Shown piece after piece: positions 10,430 to 22,645 of a stretch of DNA of 64,000 bases. The DNA lies in the NCBI GenBank assembly GCA_020746875.1, contig JAGTJL010000018.1, positions 434,001 to 498,000 of the forward strand, read 5' to 3'. A program made the translations under genes and the position numbers. The DNA is from Rhexocercosporidium sp. MPI-PUGE-AT-0058. Taxonomy: Eukaryota; Ascomycota; Leotiomycetes; Helotiales. The stretch's first letter is position 1. The number at the start of each line of letters is the position of its first letter. The notes under the pieces were generated by a model. The model had not been told where the DNA came from, did no database searches, and saw nothing but the letters and a program-made list of their open reading frames with translations.

Positions 10430-13400
10430 AATTATATATTAGACTAAATCCTTTTTATTTAATAAGGTATTATTCTTTACTTTTAATCACTCGTCGATCT
10501 AAGAAGGTCTCAATAGCTTATTACTTTTCTTTATTAACGAAGTTAAGTTAAACGACTTCCGACGATTCGCCGGGCCTTTGCTAATACGACTCTAATAATA
10601 ACATATAAAAGACGTTATATAAACGGCTATATTTAAGAAGTAATTCTAACTTATACGCTTATTTTCCGATCCTTTCAGTAATCTTAAGAGGCCCTAAGAA
10701 TTAATAATCTAGCTTCTTATTTAAACGAACTATTTTAATATTCCTTAATAAAAGCAAGACTTATTATTTGACTTTAAATTCCATAAAGTAATAATTTTTA
10801 TTATATTATTTCGCTTAGTTTTCTTTCGTTCTTTATTAACTAGTTTCTAGCTCCTAGCGTTTCTTAATAACTTCTTCTACTCGTTCTTTAGTAATCGGTA
10901 TCTCCTTTTTTATAAAATCGTCCTCGATTTCCTAGCGAGAATCTAGCGATATACCGTACTTAGCCTCATTTAAAGTCATTCCGATAGACTTATAATAAGT
11001 GTTTATATACGCGAACTTCGCTAAAAGTAGAAGATTTACTTAATCGTCTTATAAATAATAAATAAAATACTTTAGCTACGCTTTTAAAGCTTAATTTTGT
11101 CGCTTTATTTATCCGTTTATTTACGGGTAAAACGCCGTCGAAAAGCCTCTTATTATTCGTAAATAAAAGCAAAGTTCCGTCTAGAATTTTAAAGTAAATA
11201 TAAAGCCTTTATTTATAATAATTGTTATAAGCAGCTCGTAATCCTTAAACTAATAATTAATAAATAGGCGTGCCAAAAGCGGTACATTAATAATTTTTAA
11301 ACACGAAATGTATTCAATATCTTTAATAAATTTATTAATAATTATTAATAAACTATTAAAGACTTTACCTATAGTATTACTTTTATAAAGTGCTAAATTT
11401 ATAATAAAGTCTATTATAATTAACTTAAATAATTTATTAAGCTAGTTCGGCGCTTATATTTCGCTAATTATTTTCCTACGTCTTACCTTCGTTTCTTAAT
11501 AAATATTATAAGTTTTAACGTATTTTTTAACGTTTATTAATATTTTTGGTTAAAAATACTTCCGCTAAATAAACTTTAATATCTTTTTATAACTAAAATA
11601 GCCTATAATTAAATTATTATAACATATCTTTATAATTTCATTACAAACGGCACTATTTTAAGGAACGTAAGCTATTCGCCGGTGTCTTAGCAGCTTATCG
11701 CTATCGACACTCTAATCTGGATCCCCGGTATTCTATAATCTAGCTCGCTTTTTAATAGCTAAGGCGTCCCTTTTTTATAGCTTTAAGAATAGCGAAAAAA
11801 GCGAATTCGATTTAAGATTTGCCGTTTCGGCTCTTATAACTTTCGTTATAAGAAACCATAGCACAGCATATTTATAACTACGCTAGCCAGCGTTTTATCT
11901 CTTATCGACTTCACACAAGAAGTTGTTTAAGCCTTTAAATAAGTTCTGAAAACTATTAAACTATATAAAAATATACTGTTAATTAAGTATAAAGGTTACT
12001 TCTATAATCTCGGTTAACGTACTTATTATAATATTATCGCCGGCAAGTTAAAGAATATAAGTTAATCGATATAATATACTATTATCTTTTCGCCGAATGC
12101 TTTCTATCGTGTAATTAATTATATTAAGCACGCGGATTAACTTATTCTAAAATGCGCTTTATAATTTATTCTATAAAGTAAAGAGCATAATATTCTCCTT
12201 ATCTTTTATTAACTTATAATTAAGCCTACGCGAGAGTCTATTTACGGGATTATTCTTCTCTTTCTTATAAATTATTATAAAATTATACTTAAATAGCTTT
12301 AAAGCCTATTTAGCTTATCGCCGGCTTAATATTGTCGTCGTTATAAAATAACAGAGGTTATTATAGTTTATTAATACTTTAATAAGGGCCAGACTACTTT
12401 TTAAATAATGCTTTTAATATACGAAGCACTTAATAATCGTAAGGAGTTCCTAATTATATATTTTATAATTTAACTTAATAGCATTTAACTTCTTATTAAA
12501 AAATACAATAAAGTATTATACGGCTTTTCCCCTATCTCTCACCGGCCGCTCGCTAAGTTAAGAAAGGATTCTTATAATTACGAATTTAAACGCATTAGTC
12601 TTTAGCCTTTTTGACTAGTTAAAGTCAAAGTATATAAAAAAAGGGGCTAATATAAATATATTTTTTAATACGTTAAAAGCCTTTTTTTTAATAATATCTT
12701 AATAAAAAATAAAAGCGGGTTGCCCTTTCTTCTTACCTTTTATTAAGCTTATTATTAGCCAGGCAATAGCTAAGAAGTTTACAATAAAACGCCGATAAAA
12801 GTTAGCGAAACTAATAAAAACTTAAATATTTTTAATACTTTTAAGCTTTAACTAATCCTTAATAATATTTATTCGGCTCTACTTTATTAATATTTCAGCG
12901 AGTAATATTATATAACTTAAAAAGTTTATACTTTAAGTGCTAAAGGAATATTTCGATAGCTTAATAAAGAAATTTACTTATCATAATCTCTTAAAGACTT
13001 AACAAACGTAATTCTCGTGCTAAAATAAATCCGTTAAATACACTAAGATATCGTCAAAATAAATAATATAAATAATATTTATAAGTCCCGCTAGTATATT
13101 ATTAATATATACTTAAAATATCGCCGGCGCATTAAATAATCCAAACGGCATTATTTAATACTTATAGTACTTATAACGGGTGCGAAATATAATTTTCTAC
13201 TTGTCTCCTTTCTTAATTTTAATATAATAATATATATTTTATAAATCCAAATTAATAAAAATCTTCGCGTCCCGGAATCTATTTAGCGTCTTATTAATTA
13301 ATAATAAAAAGTATTAATTCTTAATCGTAATCTAATTTAAAGCCTTGTAATCGACATATAATTAAAGGTCGCTATTTTTCTTTACTATAAACAAAATAAG

Positions 13401-14950
13401 AGCGCTAGCTAAGGTCTTACTTTTCCTTATCTATCTTTTAACTTCGAAGGATTTAAAGTAATTCCGGAAAACCTTTAGTTCCGTCTCGAAGAGGTTATAA
13501 ATTAAAGAATATAGGGGCTTCGCACCCGGTTCTAGGTCGATAGCATACTAGCGACCTTATAACGAGGGTAGCTTGTTTTTTTTATCTTTTAAAAAAACGT
13601 TCTTAAATCTATAATATTATTATAAAATAATAAGTATATCGTCGGCGTTTAATAAGCGCGCTATATTAAGATTAAGTATTATAGCGTACGTAAGCGACTC
13701 TTTTTTATTAATAACTTATATAAACTCTTTTAATTTTATAATATTAAGTTTATAAATATTATTTAATTAATATAAATATCTTTATTATTTAATTTTAAAA
13801 CTAATTTAAAAGTTAATTTCTTTTAATTAAAGCCATCCTAAAATTAAATCTACACTTAATATATTAATAACTCTTAGCCGAAGTACATTTAGCTTAATTT
13901 ATTTAAATGTATTTATAATCTCTACTTAAACGAAAACTATACCGTAAACAATACCTTTATTACTAAAAAGAGTCTGAAATGTCTTTAGTCTTTCGTTAAT
14001 AAATTATAAATTACACTCCTTTATTATAAATCTTAAAATAAAATTATCTTCCGCTCTATTATTAATTAAGGCTACTAGCGTCTTTTACTTTTTATTTAAT
14101 AAGATTTTTAATTAAATTTCCATTTTTTTACTTATTAATCTTAATAAAGACGTAAAAACTACCGCAAGTCAAGCGCTCTTTTAGCGTTTGTCTTTAAACT
14201 CGCCGGCATCGGTCTTTAAGTATTTATTAACGTAATAGCCGAGTTTATAATATAAGTAATATTTAACTTTCGACTTATAACTTTTCTTTTTGCCTTCTTT
14301 AATTAAGATTTTATTTAAGTTGATTTTATTAAATCGCTTTAACCGGGAATTATCTCGCCTTTCGTTAACTCTTCGCGGAGGCTTATAAAAAGGTTTTTCT
14401 TTCTTATTTTTTAATTCTCTTTACCTCTTATTATTCCCTTTCGCTAAATTATAAATTTCCTAAAAGACGACAGCGGAAATGACTTCTTTATAAGTCTATA
14501 GTTTATTAGCTTATCTACTTTCGACGATCTTCTAGCGAGCTTTAGGCCGAATCTTATTAAAAAGAATATCTCGTAGTTAGCGCTTTATAAAAGGCTCGAG
14601 GTATTCCTTTAATCCTTTTAAGTAATTAATAAATTCACGAATAAGCTAGCCAACTCTTTGTCGAGCTATTTTATAAGCCTAAGAATTAATTACTCTTCTT
14701 AAAACAGGGAGTAATTAAAAATTCTTTAAAAACTCCTTATAATCTTTTTAAGTCATTATATTAAGTTTCTTTAAGGTTTACTTTTTAAATTTCTCCTAAG
14801 TATTTGCCGATTCTTTATAAAGTAATGTTACCGCTTATTTAATCTTGATTATATTAGTCGAGAATCCTTTAGAGTCGTAATCAAAAACATAGTTATAAGC
14901 TTATAAATACTTTATAAGTTCTCGATAGCTCTTTCCTTTATATTCTAAGA
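10430..14950 (-). pseudogene. Gypsy gag-pol relic (zinc knuckle, RT, integrase, chromodomain)
   Basis: The minus strand reads IMPFGLFNAPAIF near 13170 and YFDDILVY near 13050, the finger and catalytic motifs of Gypsy reverse transcriptase. Near 14250 the knuckle reads YYLYYKLGYYVNKY, where the Cys and His ligands of C-x2-C-x4-H-x4-C have become Tyr. Near 10580 a segment like the integrase tail (NVFYV) precedes a chromodomain, IETFLDRRVIKSKE then YLIK-KGF, near 10520-10440. Numerous in-frame TAA and TAG codons make it inactive. The right limit of gag is approximate. Confidence 0.75.
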
Positions 14951-15350
14951 GGATTATATATTTACCCTTCTCTTAGCGTAAAGCCCGAGGTTCGTCGATT
15001 ATTATTAAGGGGCTCCTTACATTACTTCCGTTATTTATAAAAGTCTTTAATTTAATAAGTTAAAAGAGTTAAGCTCTCGCTATTACTTTAAGAGGGTATT
15101 ACGTGAAATCGTCGCCGTATATCCGGCGATGCTCAGCGATAAGGCTGTCGAGGATATCGTTTCGCTTTTTAAGAGCCCGAAGTTGCTCTTATATCGTAAT
15201 AATATTATTTACTAGCGTATCTCCAGCGATTCTCTAATGTCCTGAGGTATTCGATTATTGTCTTTATTAGCTTAAGGCTACTGCTAATAATCCTTTAGTT
15301 TAAACTATTATATAATAGTCAGGCTAATAATAAGAGAATAGCAATTAAAA

Positions 15351-15540
15351 TATAATAATTACTAATACGCTAAAGTAACTATAATATAATAAAATAGTTA
15401 AAAAAGCGCTGTAAACTTGCTGGTAATATTTAAATTTATACAGAAGCTAATTATTAAAGAGGGAAGATTACTTCTTCCCCCTTACTGTCTTTATAAGGGC
15501 AGTGATTACGCAATCAGCGCTAAGAGCACAGACCATTACA
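15351..15540 (-). repeat. 5' LTR of the Gypsy chromovirus
   Basis: Pairs with 8583-8772. Its right end retains ACCATTACA (the TG start on the minus strand), followed directly by AAACG of the target duplication. The left end shows TATAATAATT where the other LTR has TGTAATGATC, again transitions. Confidence 0.85.
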
Positions 15541-15572
15541 AAACGCCTAATACTAAAGGGTCTAAGTGCGCT

Positions 15573-16094
15573 TATTATAATTAAGCGGAGTTCGATTATT
15601 TAAAGAAGAGACTAAAGTTAAGTCTGTTATAACGAAGGAGTTGCTCTCGAGAGCTCCGAGTATTCGATAAGGAAGAAAAAGACTAAAGAAGTATCGAGTT
15701 CAGTTACTCGGCTTTATATTCGTCTAGAGTAAAATAAAAGAATTAGTAGAAAAACAGCGGTATAAATTATACTTTGTAATAAGGTAGAAAACTTTATAAC
15801 ATATAATAGATGTTTTTTACTTATAAACTTACTTTATAAGCTTTATTTAACTTAATAACGTACAGAAAGAAGAATACTGACTTAATAGCTTTATTAACGG
15901 GGTTTATAACTGTGGTATAAAAGTACATTAAAGTATTACGAGCAGTTTTAATTGAATTAAAGTGATTAATTATTATTTTAATTACAAGAGGAAATCAAGA
16001 GAAATAAGTATTCTCCTGAAGGCGGTCTACAGTAGCAGAACCTAATTAGGTTACGTGCAGTGCTAAAGGAGCAGCTGCCCGTGCCTATACGACA
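15573..16094 (-). repeat. Copia-B LTR, inverted relative to the copy at 58547
   Basis: Reverse-complement match to 58547-59065 over the full LTR of about 520 bp. The conserved start (TGTCGTATAGGCACGGGCAG on the minus strand) ends at 16094. Left of it 15546-15572 matches the Copia-B leader just downstream of the LTR, up to the Gypsy insertion. The remainder of this Copia-B copy was not found beyond the Gypsy element. Confidence 0.7.
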
Positions 16095-16522
16095 CGTATA
16101 TAATCTTTAAAATAGTTTTATCGGAGGTTTTAAAGATCTTAACTCTTGCTTTATTAGGCTCTTTAGCCGAAATTGCTTTGCGTAAAGTATTTTACTTTAT
16201 TTTATTTGCTTTTTTATAAATAAACTCGGCTTAATCAGGAGTTACTCGGAGCTTTCCGGTAGTTTAATTATAAAATGCGATCTTAAGACGGTTGTAAGTA
16301 ATCGGTTTTTAATAACATTTAAAGTTTAAATCCGAGAAGACGATTATATAAGAATACTAATGATGCTTCTTATCTCGTTTATCGCTAAGGGTTACGAAAA
16401 TGCCGCTTCCGAGGTAGAGATTATGCTTTTTAATAGACTTTGCGTTTTTTATAATTCGTTGAAATTATAATTTATAATATAATAAAGAGTGTTTCGGTTC
16501 TTTAACTTTTGTTTAGCTTCCG
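16095..16522. other. AT-rich stretch, no gene seen
   Basis: Stops in all frames and no second copy in the window. Probably decayed repeat DNA between the Copia-B LTR and the next LTR. Confidence 0.4.
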
Positions 16523-16843
16523 TGTGAGAATAGGCGAGCCAATCAGAATGAGGAAGCGCAGTAGGTGAGGACACGTGATCAAAGACAAAGTAGAATTGAT
16601 TGCTTGCTTGCTTACTTACTTAAAGAGCTAGAAGAGCTCTTCGGTAGTTATATACAAAATAATAGCTTCTCTAAAAGCTTCTACGACTACGTAACTGATT
16701 ACGTAGCTTATATAAGCTACGTAATTAAATACGAGCGTAATTTCCCGGAATACGAAGGTAATTTCCGGGCCGCGTAAGCAGTGGAAACTCCTTCGGCTAT
16801 TCTAGGGTAGAATCGGCACGAGTTACCGAAGTCAAATCCAACA
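16523..16843. repeat. LTR-like repeat (family L320), first copy
   Basis: Starts TGTGAGAATAGG and ends AATCCAACA. Near-identical to 53395-53714, where the element has a perfect target duplication. Here the flanks (TTCCG and ACGCC) do not match. It contains a short open frame (16565-16777) shared with the second copy, and self-complementary pieces such as TACGTAACTGATTACGTA. Probably an LTR of an element not otherwise present. Confidence 0.7.
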
Positions 16844-16980
16844 ACGCCCCTTTAATCGTATTATTCAGCACTAGTCTTTAGCCTAGAGAAGAGTCTTGTT
16901 CAAGTAGCATTTGAGAAGTGTATCTTAGATTAGATTTTATAAAAACCAAAAGTATAAGTATATTAGAATGCGTTATTCCA

Positions 16981-17417
16981 GACGCTCGAGGGCCACTCTA
17001 GCTCGGTCCAGTCTATAGCCTTCCTACTTAACGGCAGGTAAGTCGTGTCTGGATCGTAGGACAAGATAATGCAGCTTTAGGACGCGGCGACTAAGGCGTT
17101 ATTATAGACGCTCGAGGGCCACTCGAGCTCGGTTTAGTCTGTAGCTTTTTCACTTAACGGCAAGTAAGTCGTATCTGGATCGGGGGATAAGTTAATGCGG
17201 CTCTAGGACGCGGCGACTGGGGCGCTACTGCAGACGCTCGAGGGCCACTCGAACTCGGTCCAGTTTATAGCCTTCTCACTTAACGGTAAGCAAGTCGTGT
17301 CTGGATCGGAGGACGAGACAGTGCGGCTCTAGGACGCGGCGACTGAGGTGCCACTGCAGACGCTCGAGGGCCACTCGGGTTCGGTCCAGTCTGTAGCCTT
17401 CTTACCTGACGGCAAGC
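16981..17417 (-). repeat. 126-bp tandem repeat, 3.5 units, readable as 42-residue protein repeats
   Basis: Units start with GACGCTCGAGGGCCACTCG at 16981, 17107, 17233 and 17359: exactly 126 bp apart, the last unit partial. 126 is a multiple of three. On the minus strand each unit reads as 42 residues containing DPDTT, LPLSEKA, WTELEWPSSV and VAAS, with one TAG after VAAS in every full unit (a changed TGG would give Trp) and one more in the second unit. Outside the array the frame soon closes. GC-rich compared with its surroundings. Either a relic of a repeat protein or a minisatellite that happens to keep frame. Confidence 0.7.
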
Positions 17418-17884
17418 TACTACCAACTTTACATATATTAGGTTAATAGATATCAGATAGCACTACGAATATTCTCTGGCTACATTCTAAGTACCGACTT
17501 ATATATAAAGCTGTTTGAGATAAAACTCTCGTTCTAGGACATTCGTTAAGGAGGATTTCATTACTTCAGTTTAAACAAAAGCTAAAGCTTATAATGTGAA
17601 ACTAGTAAGATTGTAAATTAATATATTAAACTAATATTTATATAATATCTCTTTTTATTTTCATCTCTATTTCGTAGATGGTTCGAGGGGAGTGGGTCAC
17701 TATATAGCAATTCATAATTGCCACTCGCTTTTTAAAATCTTCAAGAATAAGTTTGAAAGTGACAGGTGTAAAAGAAGACCTTGGCAGACCTTGGCGCTAG
17801 CTTAAAAATATTACTAACAGTAAAAGGAGATGAGCCTTCGCGTCAGCAAGACCTGGAAAGGCACAAGCTCGGCCGTTGATGGCA
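17418..17884. other. No gene seen
   Basis: AT-rich to mixed sequence with no coding frame and no second copy recognised. The right part runs into the dispersed repeat that starts near 17885. Confidence 0.4.
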
Positions 17885-18325
17885 TAAGCGAAATTACGGC
17901 GGAATTACTAAAGTTCTTAACCGACAGTCGTTAGTTCCGTCGATCAGAAGTACCGACCCGCGGGGAGGTCCTTTATTAGTTTGCGTGTAATAGCAGCTAT
18001 AAAATTCATAACAGTCGTAGATAAAATAATAAGACTCTAAAGCTTATATAAGACGTTTTTATAAGTATAAGGGATAATAAGAGCTCGCTAATATAACTGT
18101 AGTAAAGGACTTGTATTAAAGCATAAACGGAGGCTGTTTATAAACCAGGCGAAAGGGCGATAATATAAATAAAAGAAATTCTTTAAAAGGGGTTAAATTA
18201 TTAATAAATAGCTATAGAATACGACTGATCTTTTATTTTTAAAGACTTATAAGTTGGTATGGAGTTGGAGATGCTTAAAGTTAAAGTACTTCTCCTTTTT
18301 CTCGGCACGCAAGGAGGGACGTTAG
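17885..18325 (+). repeat. Dispersed repeat R, first copy
   Basis: Similar along most of its length to 43480-43966 in the same orientation (shared blocks around ATCAGAAGTACCGACCCGCG, the TATAAACCAGGCGAAA block, and the right end TTTCTCGGCACG...GGACGTTA). More AT-rich than the second copy, consistent with RIP. A reversed fragment of its right end lies at 39388. Could be a non-autonomous DNA transposon; no inverted terminus was identified. Confidence 0.55.
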
Positions 18326-18516
18326 TTTACATTAATACCCGCATTCCTTCTGTCTTTCCTCTGGGCAGGAATCTCCTGTTTTTCTTTTAAATCCTTAAGA
18401 TCAATCTTTATTGACCTGAGTATAAGTTCTAGTTTTCGAAACTTCTCTAAGCTCTCCGTGTCTAAAGCTAGACTATTAACTAATTCATCAACAAAGTCAA
18501 GCAATATTTCAAGCAT
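18322..18516 (-). other. Short charged ORF of unknown nature
   Basis: 64 codons rich in Leu, Glu, Lys and Asp with a possible coiled coil (DTESLEKFRKLELILRS, then KIDLKDLKEKQ). Base composition is normal, unlike the AT-rich DNA on both sides. It sits between repeat R and the Copia-A LTR and may be the tail of a transposon-encoded protein or of a host gene cut by insertions. No family recognised. Confidence 0.3.
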
Positions 18517-18587
18517 TTGCAGGTAGGTAAATCTGGTTCCGGCTTTCCAAGGTACTTAAAAGAGGCCTCCATTTTACTGAAATTTAT

Positions 18588-18785
18588 TGCTAGGATAATC
18601 ACGACTAGACCAGGAAGCATCAAGGTGCGGGGTTATTAATTGACTTATAATATTAATTACAGTTATTGTGCGATCTATAAATACGCTCCCTAATGACTAG
18701 TAATCTAACTAGCGTAGCAGAGTTTACATCCGACTTTGTCCACATAACTAACCCGTGACTTAAACTAATATAAACCTATAACACA
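18588..18785 (-). repeat. 3' LTR of Copia-A
   Basis: Matches 24364-24559 and the solo LTR at 7351. Begins TGCTAGGATAATCACGAC and ends CCTATAACA. Confidence 0.85.
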
Positions 18786-20029
18786 CCCCTCCAGAAACAC
18801 CCTTAATAAGTACTCTTTAGTCTAAGGTTTAACTCCTTTAAAATACACACCCCTAAAAGTAAACACACTTTATATTAACGTAAAAGAAAAGGTCACTAAA
18901 ACAGCCTACACGTGACTAAAGCAGCCTTTCAAAGCAGCCTACACGTAACTAAAACAGCCTTCAAAGTAGCCTTTAAAGTAGCCTTTTAAATTCATACGCG
19001 ACCCTTAATCTATAAAAATAAAAACGTCTTTTAAATAATATTGTCACCCCTTAATTAAGATATAAAACCGTTAACTTTAATATTTTAACAAATTCCTTAA
19101 AATCTTAAGGACTTAATGGTTTCGTAAAGCCGTCGGCGGTATTTTCCTTTGATAATACGTATTAAGAGTCTAAATAGCCTTTAATTACCTCCTGTCGTAA
19201 GTAATAAAACTTGATATCGATGTGCTTTATATATTAATAAAACTTAAGGTTCTTAAATAACAATAGTATACCTTAATTATTACAATTTATCTTAATAAAG
19301 TAAGAATTTAATCGCTTATAGCTTATTTTAACTAAAACTTAGCCAATCCACAATGCCTTTTTAGTAAACATATACATAATAATATACTTTACTTCCGTAA
19401 AGGCTAGAACTACCGTAGTTTAACGCTTAAAAATAGCGCTAAATACTCCTCTTATAAAAAAAAAGACAATACCGCTATGTGAGACTTATTCTTTACGTAA
19501 GCCTACTTAGTCAGAGTCGCAAAAACTATATAACTTCATAAATTCGGCGTTTATAACGTCTTCGCCATATATTATAATATAATATTTTATTCTTTAAAAG
19601 TATTAAAGAACTTTCTTTACGTTAATAAGGTATTATGAGGACGGATTTATGAGAAATTAAGACAGCACCGAAAAATAATATTAAATATCCCATTTAATAT
19701 AAATAAAATATTATAAAGAATTATAAATTTATTAATATAACTGTCGGACAGAATATCACGTGGTTGTAGGGTAAAGAGGCTATATAGCCAAATACGCAGT
19801 TTACAGACTGCGGGTCCGCTTTTTGTACGTCAATAACTTAATCTCTTATATAATAACTTACTATTTGAATTTAATTATATACACTTTAAAATCAAAAGCA
19901 AACGGCGTAATAACAGTCTTATAATTAATTATTTTAAAACGGTTTAATACCTTCTTAATATAAGCATCTTAATAAAAAGAAATAATCTTCTTTTTTTTAT
20001 CTCGGACAATGCGGACTCCTAAAAAGTAT

Positions 20030-20430
20030 TATATTAAGCTAATAGGAATAATATTAAATAAAATAAAAATCTAAGTCTTAAAAGCTTTTAAAGCTAGTCC
20101 TGCCTTTAAGATTACTAAGAAATCATTAACGTAAGTAACGATTAAAATCTTATTATCTTTATTAATATATATATAATTATTAGTTTTTAAGAGAATAAAA
20201 CTAATCTTAATAAACTTAATGCGTAACTTCTCTTATTATAGACGTAGTAATTACTTAAGACCGTATAAAGCCTTCTTAAGCTTTATATACTCGTCGTCTA
20301 TAAAAATTCGGTCATTTTCCTTTTATTTTAAAAGGATTTTAACGTAAATATCGGAATTAATATCGTTATTTAAAAATGCGGTCTCGACGTCATATTACTT
20401 TACCTTTAAATCGTATAGAGTTGCCATAGC
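20030..20430 (-). pseudogene. Copia-A reverse transcriptase relic
   Basis: The minus strand reads YDVETAFLNNDINSDIYVKI, then KLKKALYGLK, then NNYIYINKDNKILIVTYVND. These are the Copia RT blocks: D(V)-x-TAFLNG, KALYGLKQ-P-W, and YVDD, here YVND. Several TAA and TAG stops fall where Gln and Trp are usual (after ALYGLK, for example). The catalytic Asp-to-Asn change is a G-to-A transition on the coding strand. Confidence 0.8.
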
Positions 20431-22276
20431 TAGTATAAGCTTTTAAACTGCGGATTTATAAACGCTAGCGTATGTTTAATTATAATCTCGTCTATAGCGC
20501 TAAGTGTAGCCTTATACGACGAGTTAACTTTATACTTTTTAATAATACCGTCTTTATTTCTTTTTATTTTAAAAACTAGACGTGAACTAAGTATTTTATT
20601 ATTAAATAATAAGTTTAAGCGCTTTATAGAAGACTATGTTTTTTTATTAATAAGTGATTAATATTCCTTAATAATTGCTTCTTTTTATTTTAATTAATTA
20701 AGACGTTATATCGCTTCTTTTAGGGAGCTTAAATTATTAAAATATAATAATTTTTCTTAAATTACGCCGAGAGTAAGTCGGTAATAACTTAAAGAGTAAT
20801 TAACTCTTTTTTCCGGAGATATAAAGTGCGAGACTTTATTATTAACTGGATTTTATACTTTATTAAAGCGAGTTTCTCGTAAAACGTACTTATATATTTT
20901 ATTTTTAAAGTCAAAAGGTTTATTACGTTTTTTTTTAATAAGAGGTACTTATTCCTATTCTTTTAATATTTTAAAAGCGTTAACTTCGCTTTTTTCGTCG
21001 ATATTGGCGTTAAATTCAGCGTTATTCTCGGAATTAACTACTAATTCGGGATTACTAGTCTTATTATTTAAAGACTACTCTTCCGGCTGATTTTAATAAT
21101 TATTTCCACGTTTTAATAGCTCCTCGATGTTATAGTTTTTGCTTACGCTATTATTATTACCTCTAGCGCGAGGTAATAATATAGCGTCTTTTTTATAAGG
21201 TTTTATAATTAAACCGTCCTTATTAAATCTTACATAAGAACTACGGACAATCTGTTTATTAATTAAATAGCGGTAAATATTATAGCCTTTAAAATCAATT
21301 AAAATGCCCTTCTTGACTTTCGGAGTAATCTTACGGCTTTATATTCTCTTTTCCTTATCGATTAAAATATATATAAGACATTTAAGAACTCTTAAGTATT
21401 TAACTAAAGGTTTATAATTAACATTAGGCTTAATTTCATCTTAAAAAGCCTTAAATAAAGTCTTTCCTTCGACTGTAAATATAAAAGTATAATTAATAAT
21501 ATAAACGATTACTATTAAAACCTTAGGCCATACGTTTTCGGGCATATTTTAATTAATTATAGCCGTATAAGTCTTTTCTATAATAATGCGAATAAAGCAT
21601 TTGGTTCTTCCGTCTTATTCCGGAGTATATAAAGTAAATTCCTTAATTAATATACTAAGGTGGTTTACTAACTTTTTTATTTATATACGGCTATATTCTC
21701 TTTTATTATTAAGACGAAATATCTTAATGTCTTTATTATATTATTTCTTAATTACTTTAATTATCTTTTAATTTATAAAATATACATTTAACTTCTTAAT
21801 ATACGTATAAGCCTATTTTACGATAGTAATTATATAAATAAAGATTAAGGCGTAGCAATAGTCATTAATTCTTATTAAAGTAAAGTGAACCACATTAACG
21901 TTAATCTTATATAACGAATATGCTAGCTTTATACGTATTAAGCGCTTATTAACTTTACGAATAAGTCTGCCCTTCTTATAAAGTACGTAAAAACGGGTTT
22001 TACTAGTCTTAGTTTCGTTAAATTTCATGCTATTAATAAGACTTTAAGTATTTTTAATTATATTAAAGCTAATATAAGCCATTCTGCGGTGCCACAACTT
22101 AATATCGACTATAACTACCTCAATTATAATAAAAAAAGTCAGTCCCGGCATATAAACATACTTAGAATTAATAAATTACTCCTCTTCTATTAAAAAGAGC
22201 TTTAAATTAACGTAATAAATCTCTTTATTTAATACTATAAAAAGCTTATTTAACCAAAAGTAACTATTTAATTTAA

Positions 22277-22645
22277 TTAATTTATAATTAAAATATAATA
22301 TATAAAGGAGAAAGGCATATATAGTATATTATAATAATAAACTATACGCACGGAACCGTTTAATTTAATTATTTTAAGCATATATATATTAATGCCGTTA
22401 AGTTTAAAAGGACTATTAACTGTCGATATAAATAATAAGTCAAAACGTAGCGTATATTTAAAGAACTTTAATAAGTCGTTAAATATATATTCGGTGGCTT
22501 TAATATTAAACAGCCATCGAAACTTATTTTTATAAGAGAACGCAGCGAATCTAAGCGCTGAAATAATAAGAAAAGACAAAAGGAATATTAATTTAAAGAC
22601 ATTATTATTAAAATCATTACCGGAATTCTTTTTTTTTATTTCCAC
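22277..22645 (-). pseudogene. Copia-A protease region relic
   Basis: A frame open for 122 codons containing FRWLFNIKATEYIFNDLLKF. In Copia proteases this block is W-x-x-DSGA(T/S)-x-H-(I/M), so the catalytic Asp has become Asn and SG has become IK, all by C:G-to-T:A changes. Upstream on the minus strand (22880-22640) lie a lysine-rich tail and the remains of a zinc knuckle (KYYN, RYALDNYYI). Further segments typical of the domain's end follow (VRIVYYYNILYMPFS). Confidence 0.75.

Larger units (their letters stand above)
8583..15540 (-). mobile_element. Full-length Gypsy chromovirus provirus, RIP-inactivated
   Basis: A 6958-bp element bounded by 190-bp LTRs and a five-base target duplication. 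On the minus strand the order is gag with a decayed zinc knuckle near 14250, reverse transcriptase near 13190-12840, RNase H and integrase leftwards, and a chromodomain near 10520-10440. A purine tract (AAGAGGGGAGA on the minus strand) adjoins the left LTR, as expected for a polypurine tract before the 3' LTR. All pol frames carry many stops. About 1.65 kb lies between the chromodomain and the 3' LTR and holds a separate plus-strand ORF. Gypsy chromoviruses with an integrase chromodomain are common in fungi. Confidence 0.85.

Noticed and set aside
16981..17417. CRISPR-like array
   Set aside because: Units are directly adjacent 126-bp tandem copies without unique spacers, in a eukaryotic genome.
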